DNA of 64,000 bases, taken from the NCBI RefSeq assembly GCF_000189635.1, contig NW_002476400.1:50511-114510 (forward strand). The letters are read 5' to 3'. Below, one piece after another: positions 26,977-39,283 of this stretch. The notes beneath the pieces were generated by a model, which saw only the letters and a program-made list of their open reading frames with translations, did no database searches and was not told the origin of the DNA. Each line of letters starts with the position of its first letter. Position 1 is the stretch's first letter. This DNA is from Tetrahymena thermophila SB210. Taxonomy: Eukaryota > Ciliophora > Oligohymenophorea > Hymenostomatida > Tetrahymenidae. The translations under genes and the position numbers were made by a program.

Positions 26977-29162
26977 ATGCTGAAAATCATTTTAATAATT
27001 AATTATTCTAATATAATATATATTAAAAATTAAAGTAAAAACACAATTGATTAATAAGGCTAATCTCAATTAGGATCTTCTTTTACAAATTGCATTAACT
27101 TAAAATCTTTGGAAATTGACCTTGAGTAGATAGATATTTTAGATAAAAATTCTTGTAAAAAATTAAACATTAAATTTAAAAAAATAATAAAAAAAAGGTT
27201 TAATAAAATCAATGATCTAGGCTTATCAGCTATAGTTAAGCCTCTTTACCACTGTAAAAATATTTCTAATTTAGAATTATACATTGGGTAATAATTTTAT
27301 TTCTCGTATTAGGCATTAATAATTATTTATATAAAAAATCATTAAATATTACTTCATTTTTAATTTAATTAGGATAAAGTACTTTTTATTAATTTATATT
27401 TATATATATACAAAAAGCTCTAACAATATAACAGCAGAAGGAGCTCTATAATTAGGAAATTCACTTTCAAAGTGTGATAATCTCTAAACATTGATAATCC
27501 AGTTAGCGTAAATAAATTTACAAAAATTAAATATTAGAATTTTAACTGAAAATAATATCTTTTTAAAATTTAATTGTAATTTTCAAAAGAAAATTTATCA
27601 TTAAATTCTATACAAATTAAACATTTAAATTATTTCTTTAAAGAAGAAATAAAATTGGTGTTCATGGCCCTTCAAACTTGGTTTCGTCATTAGCTGAATG
27701 CAAAAATTTATTAAGTTTGACAGTTTATTTGGGGTAATAAATATTTTTTGTTTTATTAAAATAAATTTTTCATATTAAATCAATATAAATTAAATTTAAA
27801 AAAATATATTTCATTACAGTTATCCTTTTTTTAAGCTTAATAAATATATTTATATAGCTCAAATTCAATTGGTTAACAGGGAGCAATTGACCTGGGTATA
27901 GCCTTATCAAGATGCAAATAAATTCAAACTTTATTTCTTTAATTATCGTAAAAAAAAAGAACTTTTGGCTTTAAAAATAATAATTTTTATTCTTGAAAAA
28001 ATATTAAACAAATTTATATAAATTTAAAGATAATTTTTTTAATTTTATGTTACAAATTTAGCAAAATTTTTAATTATTATGATTTTAATTTAATTAATTA
28101 AATATCTAATTAATTCCATAATAAAGTAACAACAAAATTGGTGATGCTGGGTGTTAAGGCTTGTGCTCTCAAATATAAAGCTGCTAAAATTTGAGAAAAT
28201 TAACCTTAAATCTTTAGTAAATTCTATATTCTTATTTTTATGTTTGTATTTAAAATGAAAAGGTTAAATTTAATGATATTTTATTTTAAAGGTAGAATAA
28301 TATTGGTAATTAAGGGATATCGTTTGCTGGAAATATTTTTTCAACTTGCTCAAACTTATCAACAATTAAATTAAATATGGAGTAAAACATTAGTTTGATT
28401 CATTTTTATCATTTAAATAATTTAATTATTTTAAATTTAAAAGTGTTTAATTTTTTATGGAAATTTACAATTTAAATAAATTTGTTTGATATATTAAAAG
28501 CAAAAACAATATAGGTGATTAGGGAATATAAGAATTAGGAAATCAAATTCAGAACTGTAAATCTCTCTAAATCTTGGAACTCTCTATTTAGTAAGATATA
28601 TTTTTCTTTTCTTGATTTAAATATTCAAAAAAATTATTTTACTCTAAAAATATAATTATTTTTTTATCATTTTAAAAGTATAAGTCGTTTAATAAATTAA
28701 TAAAAATTTATTATATTTTAAATTGAAATTTTATATCTAAAAATTTTTTATATCAATTAAAAGTAGCAATAATGTGGGTGATTTAGGTTCTGAGTGCTTA
28801 GGAACTGCTTTATCTTATTGTCCAAAATTAATTGGCATCAAAATAGATTTAGAGTAAACACATTTAATTTTTTGTTATAAAAAGCTGAATTAGATTATTA
28901 AAAATAGATCAAATGACATTAATAATCAAGGCATTTTTAGATTAGTGGCTGCAATATCAAAAAATTAGAATCTTTCAACTATAATCTTATGTTTAGGGTA
29001 ATTTAAAAACTTAAAATATAGTAAATTATTAATTATTGTTTTAGTGGAAATAAAATAGATCCTCAAAGTGAAAAATAGCTGTTAAAATTGACTTTGAAAA
29101 TGACCAATTTAATAAAGTTAATTTTATATTTTACAGAAGAAAAATCATGCAATACTTGTTGA
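26977..29162 (+). CDS. Leucine-rich-repeat (RNI-like) protein, plus strand
   Basis: A multi-exon gene with about nine to ten LRRs of RNI type, nearly one per exon. Units follow NxIGDxGxxxLxxxLxxCxNLxxLxLxL: NNITAEGALQLGNSLSKC, NKIGVHGPSNLVSSLAEC, NSIGQQGAIDLGIALSRC, NKIGDAGCQGLCSQIQSC, NNIGNQGISF, NNIGDQGIQELGNQIQNC, NNVGDLGSECLGTALSYC and NKIDPQSEKQLLKLTLKM. It ends at TGA 29160-29162 after YFTEEKSCNTC. The start is uncertain: ATG 26977 opens a frame that runs into the first LRR exon, but an upstream exon is possible. It is divergent from, and clearly related to, the neighbouring minus-strand LRR gene. No enzymatic domain was seen. Many ciliate genes of this class are species-specific expansions; the function is unknown. 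Confidence 0.75.
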
Positions 29163-29870
29163 CATATCTAAACAAAAATATTAATTAAATTTAAAAGCTT
29201 TTTGTAAAATATCTAATTTTACATAATGATTCTTTATTTTTTAAGTTTCCCTTTCAATTTAATAAAAAAATTTTTGTAATTAATTGTTTTTAATCAAAAT
29301 AATAATATAAATATTCTATTTTTATTTATAATCTTTAACAAATTGCACAAATTTAATTAATTTAACCAATAGTTTTTTATTAATTTATGATTTAAGATTT
29401 TTAAATTTAAAATCTTGATTTTAATTTTAATTTTTTAGATTTTTAATTAAAACTAATTACAGTATTTTCAATTAAAGTATCTCATGTATTAAATAAATTT
29501 ATTTTAATTCGTGTATGTAGTATTGAAAAAGATAGTACCCTAGGGTACTATATCACCATATAAATGTATGTACCTACCTAAACTACCTACAGAGTAAGTG
29601 ATATTTTAATTTCAGGTTAGAAATATTTTTTTAAAAAATGAGAATTTTTATTTTGAAAATGAAAAAAATGATAAAATGTTAAATAAGCTTTATATTACAG
29701 AATTTATATACATTATATTTACTCTATTATAAAAATGTTATTTATTTTTAATTTTACTCTATTATTTTTTGATTAAATTGTTAAATATTATATTTGAAAA
29801 AGAAAACTAGCTAGCTAACACATTATTTATTTTACGTGTTCTTAAAATAGCAATTATGATTAATTGAATT
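29163..29870. other. Convergent intergenic region with 20-bp palindrome
   Basis: AT-rich spacer between the 3' ends of the LRR gene (+) and the E2F gene (-). Contains a perfect palindrome at 29532-29551 and a CCTA-rich stretch at 29567-29600. Otherwise featureless. Confidence 0.6.
29532..29551. repeat. Perfect 20-bp palindrome with GC core
   Basis: ATAGTACCCTAGGGTACTAT is identical to its reverse complement. Its core CCCTAGGG is conspicuous in DNA that is otherwise around 85% AT. It lies between two convergent genes. It could be a protein-binding site or part of a 3' processing region; the sequence alone does not say. Confidence 0.85.
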
Positions 29871-32800
29871 TCAGTACCAGGAATAGCTGTATTCTTTTTT
29901 ATTTTCGCTTTGTATTGACTACTTTCTTTATTAATTTTCAGTGGTATTATTCTAGTTATTTAGTATATTTTGATCGTTGACTATATTTGAAAATATGTTT
30001 GGCCTTCCTTTTTGCTCAAACAGCTAAGTAAGTTTTTAACTTATATTAAGGGAATTGGTTAGTTAATTATTTTAGAAAATTGAATTTCTAACTAAATTTT
30101 CCAAGCAAATTAATCTATTGTTTGGATTAATTTAAGCATTTTATTATGTCGTTTAAGATAAGCTTTTGCTGACCCTTTTAAAAGCACTATTTTTTGAATT
30201 TGAGAAAAAGCAAGTATTTTTTGAAGCAGAAAAATCATCATCTTTATCAGGATCTTCAGCTGCTATAACTTTTTCTTATTAAAAGGGAGCAATTAAATTT
30301 TATTATAAAGAGTTATTATTATTTTCTATGGACTAAAAGAATTAATTGAAGTCCTTGCAATTCATAAAGTCTGTTTTCGTGGTATCTTATATATTTTAAT
30401 CATTTTAATTTTATAAATTAACTAAAGAGTTAGAAAGAGTTCTTTATTAAATTTATTATTCTTTTTTATTTATTTTTTAGCTCTTATTTGTTTCATCTAG
30501 CTCTTAATAGCTTCCAAGGCCTTCTTTATCTTTCGAAGAGTTGTAAAAATCTTGCAGCCCTGTAATCCCAATCCACTAAAAAGCAGGCTTCTTAGTTTCA
30601 TTTAATTAGACTTTCTTAATAAGTCCCAAAGATTTAAATACATTAGCAATATCATACAATCTTCTTATCTATGTTATTTAAAAATGAATTGAATTTAAAT
30701 AATTAATTCTTACTAAATAATTTACTTTTGTTTTTATCTTTTAGTTCTCACTGTTATTTGGAGATAGTTTTCTTGCTGCCTCCTCTAAAGAAAGAGTTTA
30801 CTTGAAATTTAAAAATAACTTCAAAAATCCAATCGAAAGTATTTCTAACGATTTTTCTTTCTTCTCATTTTGCTCTGCTGCAACTAAATTAACTTCTTGT
30901 TTGTCACTTTGAGTGCTAAACTGTATTTTTTATTTATTTAATTTATAAATTTTAATGTCTTTTTTTTTAATGAAATTAGCATTTTAAATGTTGTTTGTTT
31001 TATTTCTTATTTAATAGAAAACAATTGTTTGTTTTTTAAGTTAAATTAAAATATAAAATATTCAAATTCTAAAAAACTTTTTACAAATTGTATTGTGTCA
31101 AAGATCTGCTCAAACCCATTCCATTTGTAGTTATTTTTACCTCTCCTTGTAACGAGCTTAAGACTCTCAAGGATGTTTATAATATCATATATTCTTCTCC
31201 TTTCAACATCTTTAAAAAAATTAATTATTATTTAGTTTTTAAGTGTTTATTTACCTAGCTACTAAGTGATTTTATCAAGACTTATCAGCATTTACTCTTT
31301 CTATAAAAATATAGTTAAGAATTTTTTGGATAATTCTTCTAAACTTTTTTCTCTTCTACTATATTACTATGATTATTGTTGCATTTATTTTTTTTCATGT
31401 GAATTCATAATACTTTACGCATTGCTGCAACCTTCTGCATTTGCTGCAGGAGATAAATTAATTTCATTATCATCAGCATCTATTTCTTAATTTTATGTTT
31501 TATTGTCTATATTATTATTTTATATAGACTCAGTGTCAAATACAGAGTGCGAAAGCTCTTGATCAAATCCTATATTATGAAGGTCTTCTTAATTTTCCGA
31601 TTCACTTTATTTTAATTTGTAAGCATTTCTCAAATTATTAGTTTGTGCTTATCTTTTTTATTCATAATTTCTGTTATTTTAAGTTTTTATTTTCTTTTGT
31701 GGCAAAATATAATTTTCTTCTCTATATTTGCTATCTTCATTTGAATTTTAGTCATCATCTTCATTAAAATTCAAGGGATTCATATTTAAATTATATAATC
31801 TCTGAGGATTTAGTGGAGGAGTATGACTGGATATTTTCATATCTGAGAGCTTTTCTGTTATTTGAATATTATCAGCGAAATCTTTTATGTGCTAAAAAGG
31901 CGGTGACTAGCAGAAGGAGCCGTTTAAAGAGAATAATTCGTCATCTTCCAAGTTATTTTAAGATGGATTGTTATTTATTGATGAATCCTTTTACTCCAAG
32001 CTTAAATTTTAAGGCAAGTTCAATATTGAGTTTGAATGTTAACGGATATCAATTTAGTGGCCTTCATTTTAGCCTTTTCTATTGTGAGTTGGGCCTGAGT
32101 AACTTGAGCATTTTTTTCTACTTTAATATATTAAATATTTAAAAGAATGAAAAAAAGAAAATACAAAGATAAAATTTAAATTGGTGTAGAAAATATGAAA
32201 TTAATTTCTAATTTTTAAATGATTAATGTAAAATGCAAAAATATAGAGAAGCTAAAAGATTAATTAGCATTTATTTAATATTCATCTAAAAATATTATGG
32301 ATATGCTTTCAAAATTAAGTTATGATAAATGTGATCTAATAGATTTAAAGTATAAATAAAATCAAAAATAAATAAATGAATGAATAGGAAGAAGTGGATC
32401 TAATTCCGCAATTTTTGGTAAGAAATAAAAAAGTCAGCTGATTAAGAAATAATCAAAAATAATTTGAAAGGAAATCAATAATCTATGAATGGATAGGTGC
32501 AATAGCCTACGAATGAATGAATGAATTATTGATTGTCATTATAAAAAATTTTAAATTAGTCTGCTTTATCAAAAAAAAAAGGGGTTTATTAATATTAATT
32601 ATAATTGAATGAATGATTATTAAGCAAACAAACAATCTATAAACTATGGGACTGATATTCAAATATTTGATGAAAAATGCATATTATTTATTTATTAATT
32701 AATTAATTTATTTGTTAATTAATTATTTAATTAATAAGATTAAACAAATTCATTATTGCATTTAATATTTCTTTATTTTGTATATTTCTTTTTGAGGAGA

Positions 32801-33213
32801 TAGAAGCAATTAATAAAACGAATAGTAAGTACTAATTGATATTTAGGCATACATGGTTAAAAATAAGCTGCATAGCTAAAGTGTGATAATGATAAACACT
32901 TTAAACTGAGGATTTTGTGGAATTTAACAAAGTTTCAATTAGCTTATAAATGGATTTTTTATGTAGTTATCAAAATTAAAGCAAGCTTTTCCATCATAAA
33001 AATTTTAGAAAAAAATGCTAACTAAATGAAGTTAAATTTAATGTTGAATGCTACTTACTTTGTATTCTGGCGTTTCATTAACTTAAAAATCTACTTTCTT
33101 TTTGTCTTGATTTTACCTAATATGTCGTTATGAGTAGCATTTAAATTCGAGCTGCTACTTTGGCAGTTTTCATTATCATTTGCTTCTTAGCTAAGCTATT
33201 CAGCAGAGTCCAT
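29871..33213 (-). CDS. Atypical E2F transcription factor with two DNA-binding domains (E2F7/8/DEL type)
   Basis: Five exons (33213-33059, 32117-31255, 31209-31085, 30920-30726, 30668-29871) sum to 2,136 nt and 711 residues. There are two E2F winged-helix domains. The first, about 305-371, has [14 protein letters not shown], then [16 protein letters not shown] and KNNYKWNG. The second, about 401-480, has [14 protein letters not shown], then [14 protein letters not shown] with LIKKV and KPAFQWIG. RRxYDI is the DNA-contact motif of the family, and two tandem domains with KPAF.W after the second are diagnostic of E2F7/8 and plant DEL proteins, which bind DNA without a DP partner and repress cell-cycle genes. 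There is no recognisable dimerisation, marked-box or Rb-binding region. The 300-residue N-terminus is acidic and Asn/Gln-rich; the 230-residue C-terminus is Asn/Gln/Ser-rich. Exon 1 starts MDSAEQLSQEAND and includes a basic patch, KIKTKRKQ. Intron 1 is unusually long (941 nt). Expected to act in the nucleus; repression is inferred from the family. Confidence 0.92.
32118..33058 (-). other. Long first intron of the E2F gene
   Basis: 941 nt between donor GTAAGTAG and an acceptor ending in TAG. The splice restores the frame exactly (Lys-Lys-Cys-Ser-Ser). It contains TTAATTAATT tracts and GAATGAATGAAT repeats, with no conserved coding segment. All other introns of this gene are 45-164 nt. Confidence 0.75.
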
Positions 33214-35233
33214 TATTTATGTTGATTATTTTTAAATGACTAAAGAATCTAAAGTCTTCCTTTTTTAATCTAAGTAACTTTGTTACTGTAACAGCCTATG
33301 TATTATGCAATTGTTTGGTAGAAAATAGTCAATGAGGATTATGCTAACTAATTTGCTTTTATTTTTGATTTAGTTGTTGAAAAAAATTATTCTATGTTTT
33401 ATTAATACTTTTTTGCTATTAAAAAAAGAAAAATCTTAAATCAATTCAGCAAGCAGGCAATTATATTCTTCTCTGAAATTGCGCCAGATATTTATTATTC
33501 TTTTTTTTCAAGGAATTTATAATCAATTTCATTCAATTTTTTAAATCTTATCACTTTTTTTTGTGAATTTAATTTATATATATCGGAATTTAATACGAAC
33601 ATTCTTCCATTAAACAAACAAGCATCTTAATAAAATAAAATGTAATTTTTTAATTAACATTTTATATATTTATGACTATTGAGATGATAATTCACTTATT
33701 AAATGAATTATTAAATAAACTATAATATATATTCTACATATTAATTTTTTTCTTTTTCAAATATTTAAAAGTTCATTAATTTCTTAAGTATGATAACAAA
33801 AATTGTTTTACCTAGCAATATTAAATTTCACTTTTAGGCAAATAGATTATAGAATTCACCTATTAAAAGACTTAATAAGATAATAATAGCAATTATAGAT
33901 AGATAGTTAATCTTTTCTTCTTTATGAATTTAATTACAAATTATTATTTCTATGAAAAGTGATAAAATATGAAATCAATTTTTAAAAAAAAAAGATAATA
34001 TTTTTATAAAAAATCTATATTCTAGTAAGATTAAAATTAACATTAATTTATTTTAATTGGCTATTAATATTTTAGTTAACTAATTCATAATTTTAAGATA
34101 GAAAAGATTATTTAAAATATTATGAATTCAGTTAATATTTAAATTAAAAATTTATTGCTTAATTTTTTCAAAAAAGAACTCTTTTTGAATTATTTTACAA
34201 AATTTACTTAAACCTAAAAAAAAGTATTTTCCTTAAATTTACCTTCTACTAATAAAATAAAAATAAATCCAAATTTTGGATATTTAAATTTATTAAAAAA
34301 TGATCAAAATATATTCTTGATATAATTTCATTTATTATAGGGTTTATAGAAGTATCTTAATGTTGGTTAAATAAAAATGGTTAATAAATTTTAAAGTAGT
34401 AACAAAAATAAAAATTAAATAAATTAAACAATTTTTCAGACAAATTTAAAATAAATAATTTTTAAATTATAATTTTAGAATGATTTCCTCATTTTTTAAA
34501 TATAAATTTTTTATTTATTGCTTAAAATGAATAATTTTAATATAAATTAATAGTTGTTGTAATAAAGAGTATTTATTTAAGACAAATTTTTTATTAAAAC
34601 ACAACAATTTAGATAATTTTGTATTTATTTAAACAAAAAATAAAATTTAATTTAATGAAATATTTTATTAACAAACAAACTATATGTATATTTTTTTTAA
34701 TAAGCTTAATAATAGCTTTTATAAATAAAGCAAATAACTAAAGACTAAATTATGTTTTGATGTTTTCTGTGTTGAATTATTTCTTTAAGATTTACAATAA
34801 TCAAATTTAACAATTGAATATCTTTTTTTTTTAATTTTAGAATTTATAATTTAATTATGTTTAATTTATTAATTGATAAGTAGATAAGATATTCATTCAT
34901 TATTTTATTTATTAAGATTATTCTTTTTTCTTTTACCTAAAGGAGTATTTTTACATTTTTAGAGTAAAATCAAAAAATAATTTTAATTGTTTATGAACTT
35001 AATAAAGATTAAATATTTCATTAATTATATTATGTTTATTATTAATTTGATATTATGAGAATTTTTTTCTATTTTTAAGATGTAAAATAATAACATTTAA
35101 TTGAAATAAAATTTTTAACTCTATCATTAAACAAATAAGCTTATTTATTCATCAATTTATTAATTATCATTTGTTTTTAGGGAATAAATATCCTAAATTA
35201 ATTTGAATATATAAAATCAATAAGGAAATAAAT
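33214..35233. other. Divergent intergenic region
   Basis: Two kilobases of AT-rich DNA between the E2F gene (-) and crooked neck (+). It holds both promoters. Short AAACAAACAAGC-type sequences occur at about 33613 and 34670. No conserved coding sequence or RNA gene was found by reading. Confidence 0.55.
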
Positions 35234-37959
35234 ATGGGTGATTAAATCTAAAATAATAATATGATTACAATGAGGCCGCCTAAAATTAAAAATAAGGCAG
35301 CTAATCCTATATAGATAACAGCTGAACAGCTTTTGTAAAGAGCCTTTTTAGATAGAAAGAAACCCTTTGTAGAACCTGACTATAGAATTAGAGATGAAGA
35401 TGATCTTAATGAAATTAAATAGAGAAAAAGGAAAGAATTCGAAAATAAAATTAGGCAATAGCGTTTCCATATGGGACATTGGATAAAGTAATTACTATGA
35501 ATATATATGAATACTTTGCAATATATAAAATACTCAAAATAGATAGTTGAATTTCATCATTTTTGAAGATTTATTTCAAGCTAGACACCACATTTTTAAA
35601 TTGAAAATATAAAATAGCGATTAAAATATATTTTAACTTTTATATATAGATATGCAGTTTTTGAAGAAGGACTGCAAGAGTTTAGAAGAGCTAGAAGTGT
35701 TTATGAAAGAGCATTAGAAGTAGATTATAAAAATATTTCTCTATGGCTTAAATATATTGAAATGGAAATGAGACATAAATTCATCAATCATGCCAGAAAT
35801 GTATTTGAAAGAGCGATTGAGTTGTTACCAAGAGTTGATCAATTCTGGTACAAATACGCCTATATGGAGGTACTTAATTCTATTATCTAAATGATCTTAA
35901 ATTTTAGTTAATAAAATAAAGGAAATGATTGCAAATTATGTAGCAGCAAGAAATATTTTTTAAAGATGGATGGAATGGAGACCTGAGGAAAAGGCTTGGT
36001 TAGCCTATTTATCTTTTGAATAGCGTATGGGAGAAGTATAAAATGCAAGGCAAGTTATGTACAAGTAAAAACTTAAACAATAAAGAAAAAAATTTTTATA
36101 TTAACGAATTTAAGATTAATTTTTTATTATATTTAACAGCTATATGGATGCTTTTCCAAGACTAAAAACATACTTAAAGGTGATTAAATTTGAAATAAAG
36201 CTAGGTTATAAATAGGAAGCTAGACAATTATTTGAAAAAACATTAGAAGAGCTTGGCCAAGAAGCTTTAAAAGAAGAATATTTCGTTAATTTTGCAAAGT
36301 TTGAAATTAGAAACTAAGAATATGATAGAGCTAGAGAAATCTTTAAGTTTGGTTTAGAAAATATTCCCAAAGAAAAATCAAAAAAATTATATGAAGAATA
36401 TTTAAGCTTTGAAAAGTAGCATGGTACAAAAGATGATATCGATGAGCTTATTTTCAACGAAAGACGTCTTCATTACAAAGTAATTTTATTTTCAAATAAA
36501 CAGCAAGCAAACAAATAGCTAAATAAAAATTAATGATTATTTTATTTATTTATAGTTGCTAATTGCAGAAAATAAAATGAATTATGATGCTTGGTTTGAT
36601 TTGGTTAATTTAGAAATAGCAACTGGTAATAGCGCTAGAACAAGAGATACATTTGAGCATGCAGTTAAAAATGTGCCACTTGCACAAGAAAAAAGACTTT
36701 GGAGAAGATACATTTATTTATGGTACAATTATGCTACTTTTGAAGAAATGGAAGGCAATGACCCAGTTAAAGCTAAAGAAGTTTATGAAAGAGCACTTAA
36801 GTTAGTGCCTCATAGCAAATTCACTTTCTCTAAATTATGGGTTATGTATGCTCACTTTTAAGTTAGACACGAAAATTTAGAAGCAGTAAAAAATTTACAC
36901 ACAAATTTTTCATTTTTTTCTTTTTCTTTTAAAATAAAATAAAATAATTATTTTTCAATAATAAAATCAATCAAAATTATTTTAAATTAATTATTAAATT
37001 TATATTTTTAATAGGCTAGAAAGATTTTTGGAACAGCTATTGGTAAATGTCCAAACGACAAACTTTTCAGAGAATATATTGATCTCGAATATAAGTTAGC
37101 TAACATTGATAGAGTTAGAAAGATTTATGAAAAATACATTGAAGTTTTCCCTGATAACCCAGATCCTTTCATTCAATGGGCTCAACTCGAAAAGAGTCTG
37201 CCTGAATTAGAAAGATACAGAGCCATTTTTGATCTTGCTATTAATCGCCCTACTATGAATATGCCTGAGAAAGTATGGAAAGCTTATATAGATAATGAAA
37301 TAGAATTAGAAGAAAACGAGAATGTTAGAAATTTATTTGAAGAACTTTTAAAAAGATCTAAGAACGTTAAAGTAATAAATAGATTTTTTATTTAAATTTA
37401 CTCAAAATATTTTTTAAAATAGATTTGGCTTAGTTATGCATCTTTCGAAGCTAAAATCGATGATAGAGAAAAATGTAGAGCAGTATACACAAGAGCTGAA
37501 GAATACTTCAAAGCAGAGAAACTTAAAGAAGTAATTATTTAAAACTTTTGATATTTTTTCATTTTATTTGATTTAAAATTTATAATTATTTATTTCTTAA
37601 AATAAAAGGAAAGAGCTATAATATTAGAAAGTTGGAGGAAAACAGAGCTTTAATTTGGAGATGCTTAATTTATTGCTTAAATTAATGCCAAATAACCTCA
37701 AAGAGTAAAAAAAGAAAGAAAAATTGTAATTGCAGAAGGAGATATAGAAGAGGAAGCAGGTATAGATAATTAAATTTAAATTTAAAATGGATTTTATGTT
37801 TATTTATTTAAATTAAAAATAGGTAAAGAGGAATACTACGATTATATTTTCCCTGGCGAAGAAGAAGGATAAAACCTAACTAAACTTATATAAAAAGCTA
37901 AGCAAAAAGCACTTGAGAAGAAGCTAAAGGAATAAGCTGAAAATCAATAGAATGCCTGA
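35234..37959 (+). CDS. CRNKL1: Crooked neck-like pre-mRNA splicing factor (CRNKL1/Clf1/Syf3), HAT-repeat protein
   Basis: Nine exons (35234-35487, 35650-35869, 35922-36064, 36140-36479, 36556-36885, 37015-37371, 37423-37530, 37609-37759, 37823-37959) total 2,040 nt and 679 residues, close to yeast Clf1 (687). The protein is a near-continuous array of half-a-TPR (HAT) repeats with the W..Y...E and ARxxYERA signatures: [77 protein letters not shown]. The N-terminus has the family block PIQITAEQLLQRA, then [13 protein letters not shown], and the C-terminus ends [15 protein letters not shown]. Clf1 is a scaffold of the Prp19-associated (NTC) complex in the spliceosome, joining Prp19, Syf1 and Isy1. 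Nothing is missing compared with the family. Introns are 42-162 nt. The match serves as good evidence that TAA/TAG mean Gln in this genome. Confidence 0.96.
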
Positions 37960-39283
37960 GAATTAATTAACTAATTTAAAATATTTAAACAAAACTATTT
38001 AATAAATTATTTACTTGTATGAATCTTTATGCAATAATATATAAAAAATAACAATACAAAATTTAAAATAATAGTTGTAATTAAATTAAATTTTTATATT
38101 TGGATTAATCCAAATATTTTGTTCTCAGAAAATATTGCATATTTTAGAATAAAATTGAATTGTTAAAAATCTTTGATTCGTTTAATAAAATCAGCTAAAA
38201 TTAAAAGAAACAAAACACGATTTGAAAAAAGTTACATAATTTAATTATTATAAAAATATTCTTAATTATTTATAATTTTTGAATTAGAATTAATTAATTG
38301 TATGAATTCATTTAATCATATTATTTCTTGATCTTCATTGAATTTAATAAAATAAATAAAAATTTTCTCACTTTAATAGAAATTTATTGATAAAATAATT
38401 TACTTAAAATTGATTTTTCAATATCGAAAATATTTTACTGATTTCAAATAATTATTTATTGATTTTTTAAATTAATATAAATTTTTATTATTTTATCAAA
38501 AAATACTAAATAAGTTAAAGTAAAATTGATTTTAAAACATTCAATTTAAAATATATTTGAAAAAATTAAAAATTATTTGAAAGTTTTAACTGTTAAATAA
38601 AAAATACATCATTTTAATTATCAATTTTATTTTTAAAGTTAGATTATTGTTTATCAATGATTTTATTAAAATGGTTTCAATGAATAATGTATAATTTGTT
38701 TGAAATTGAAAAAAAATAGATAAACTAAAAGTCTTTTAAAGTAATTAAAGGCATAAATTAAAAGTTTTTAGCTTTTGATTTATAGATTTTACTATTTGAA
38801 ATAAGACTGAATCATATTACAAAAATATTGGAAAGATATGCTTTGTATTACATTTAGAATGAAGACAAGTTATTTGTTTAGAATAAAGTGACGTTTATCA
38901 AAAACTGATTGTTTTTTAGATTAAATAACTAATTAATTATTTAAGTTATTTATATTCATTATGGATAAATGAATGAAAGAGCTATTTATTGATTTCCTTA
39001 ATTTACAAATTAAAAGAGTTATAACTTAATTTAAAAATATTGTTATTAATTACTTTTTGTATTTAGATAACCTTGTAGTTAAAAGGTTTCAAATATTTAT
39101 TGATTTTTGATATCAAATTACTATACAACAAGCAAACAAACAAGCAATTAAATAGCAGTTTATAATATTAAATAGAGAATAAATAAGAATATAATTTTAA
39201 ATATACAAATAGACTTCTCTAATAAAATAGGCTTCTGATTATCAAATTTAATTTTAAATACTATAACATAAATTTCTTTGGCA
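37960..39283. other. Intergenic region
   Basis: 1.3 kb of AT-rich sequence upstream of the calcium-channel gene. A CAAGCAAACAAACAAGC-type tetranucleotide stretch lies at about 39127-39148, 140 bp before the start codon. No coding segment was recognised. Confidence 0.6.

Noticed and set aside
31813-32142. Plus-strand 109-codon open frame
   Set aside because: It lies opposite E2F exon 2, which is a better open frame with family-conserved sequence downstream.
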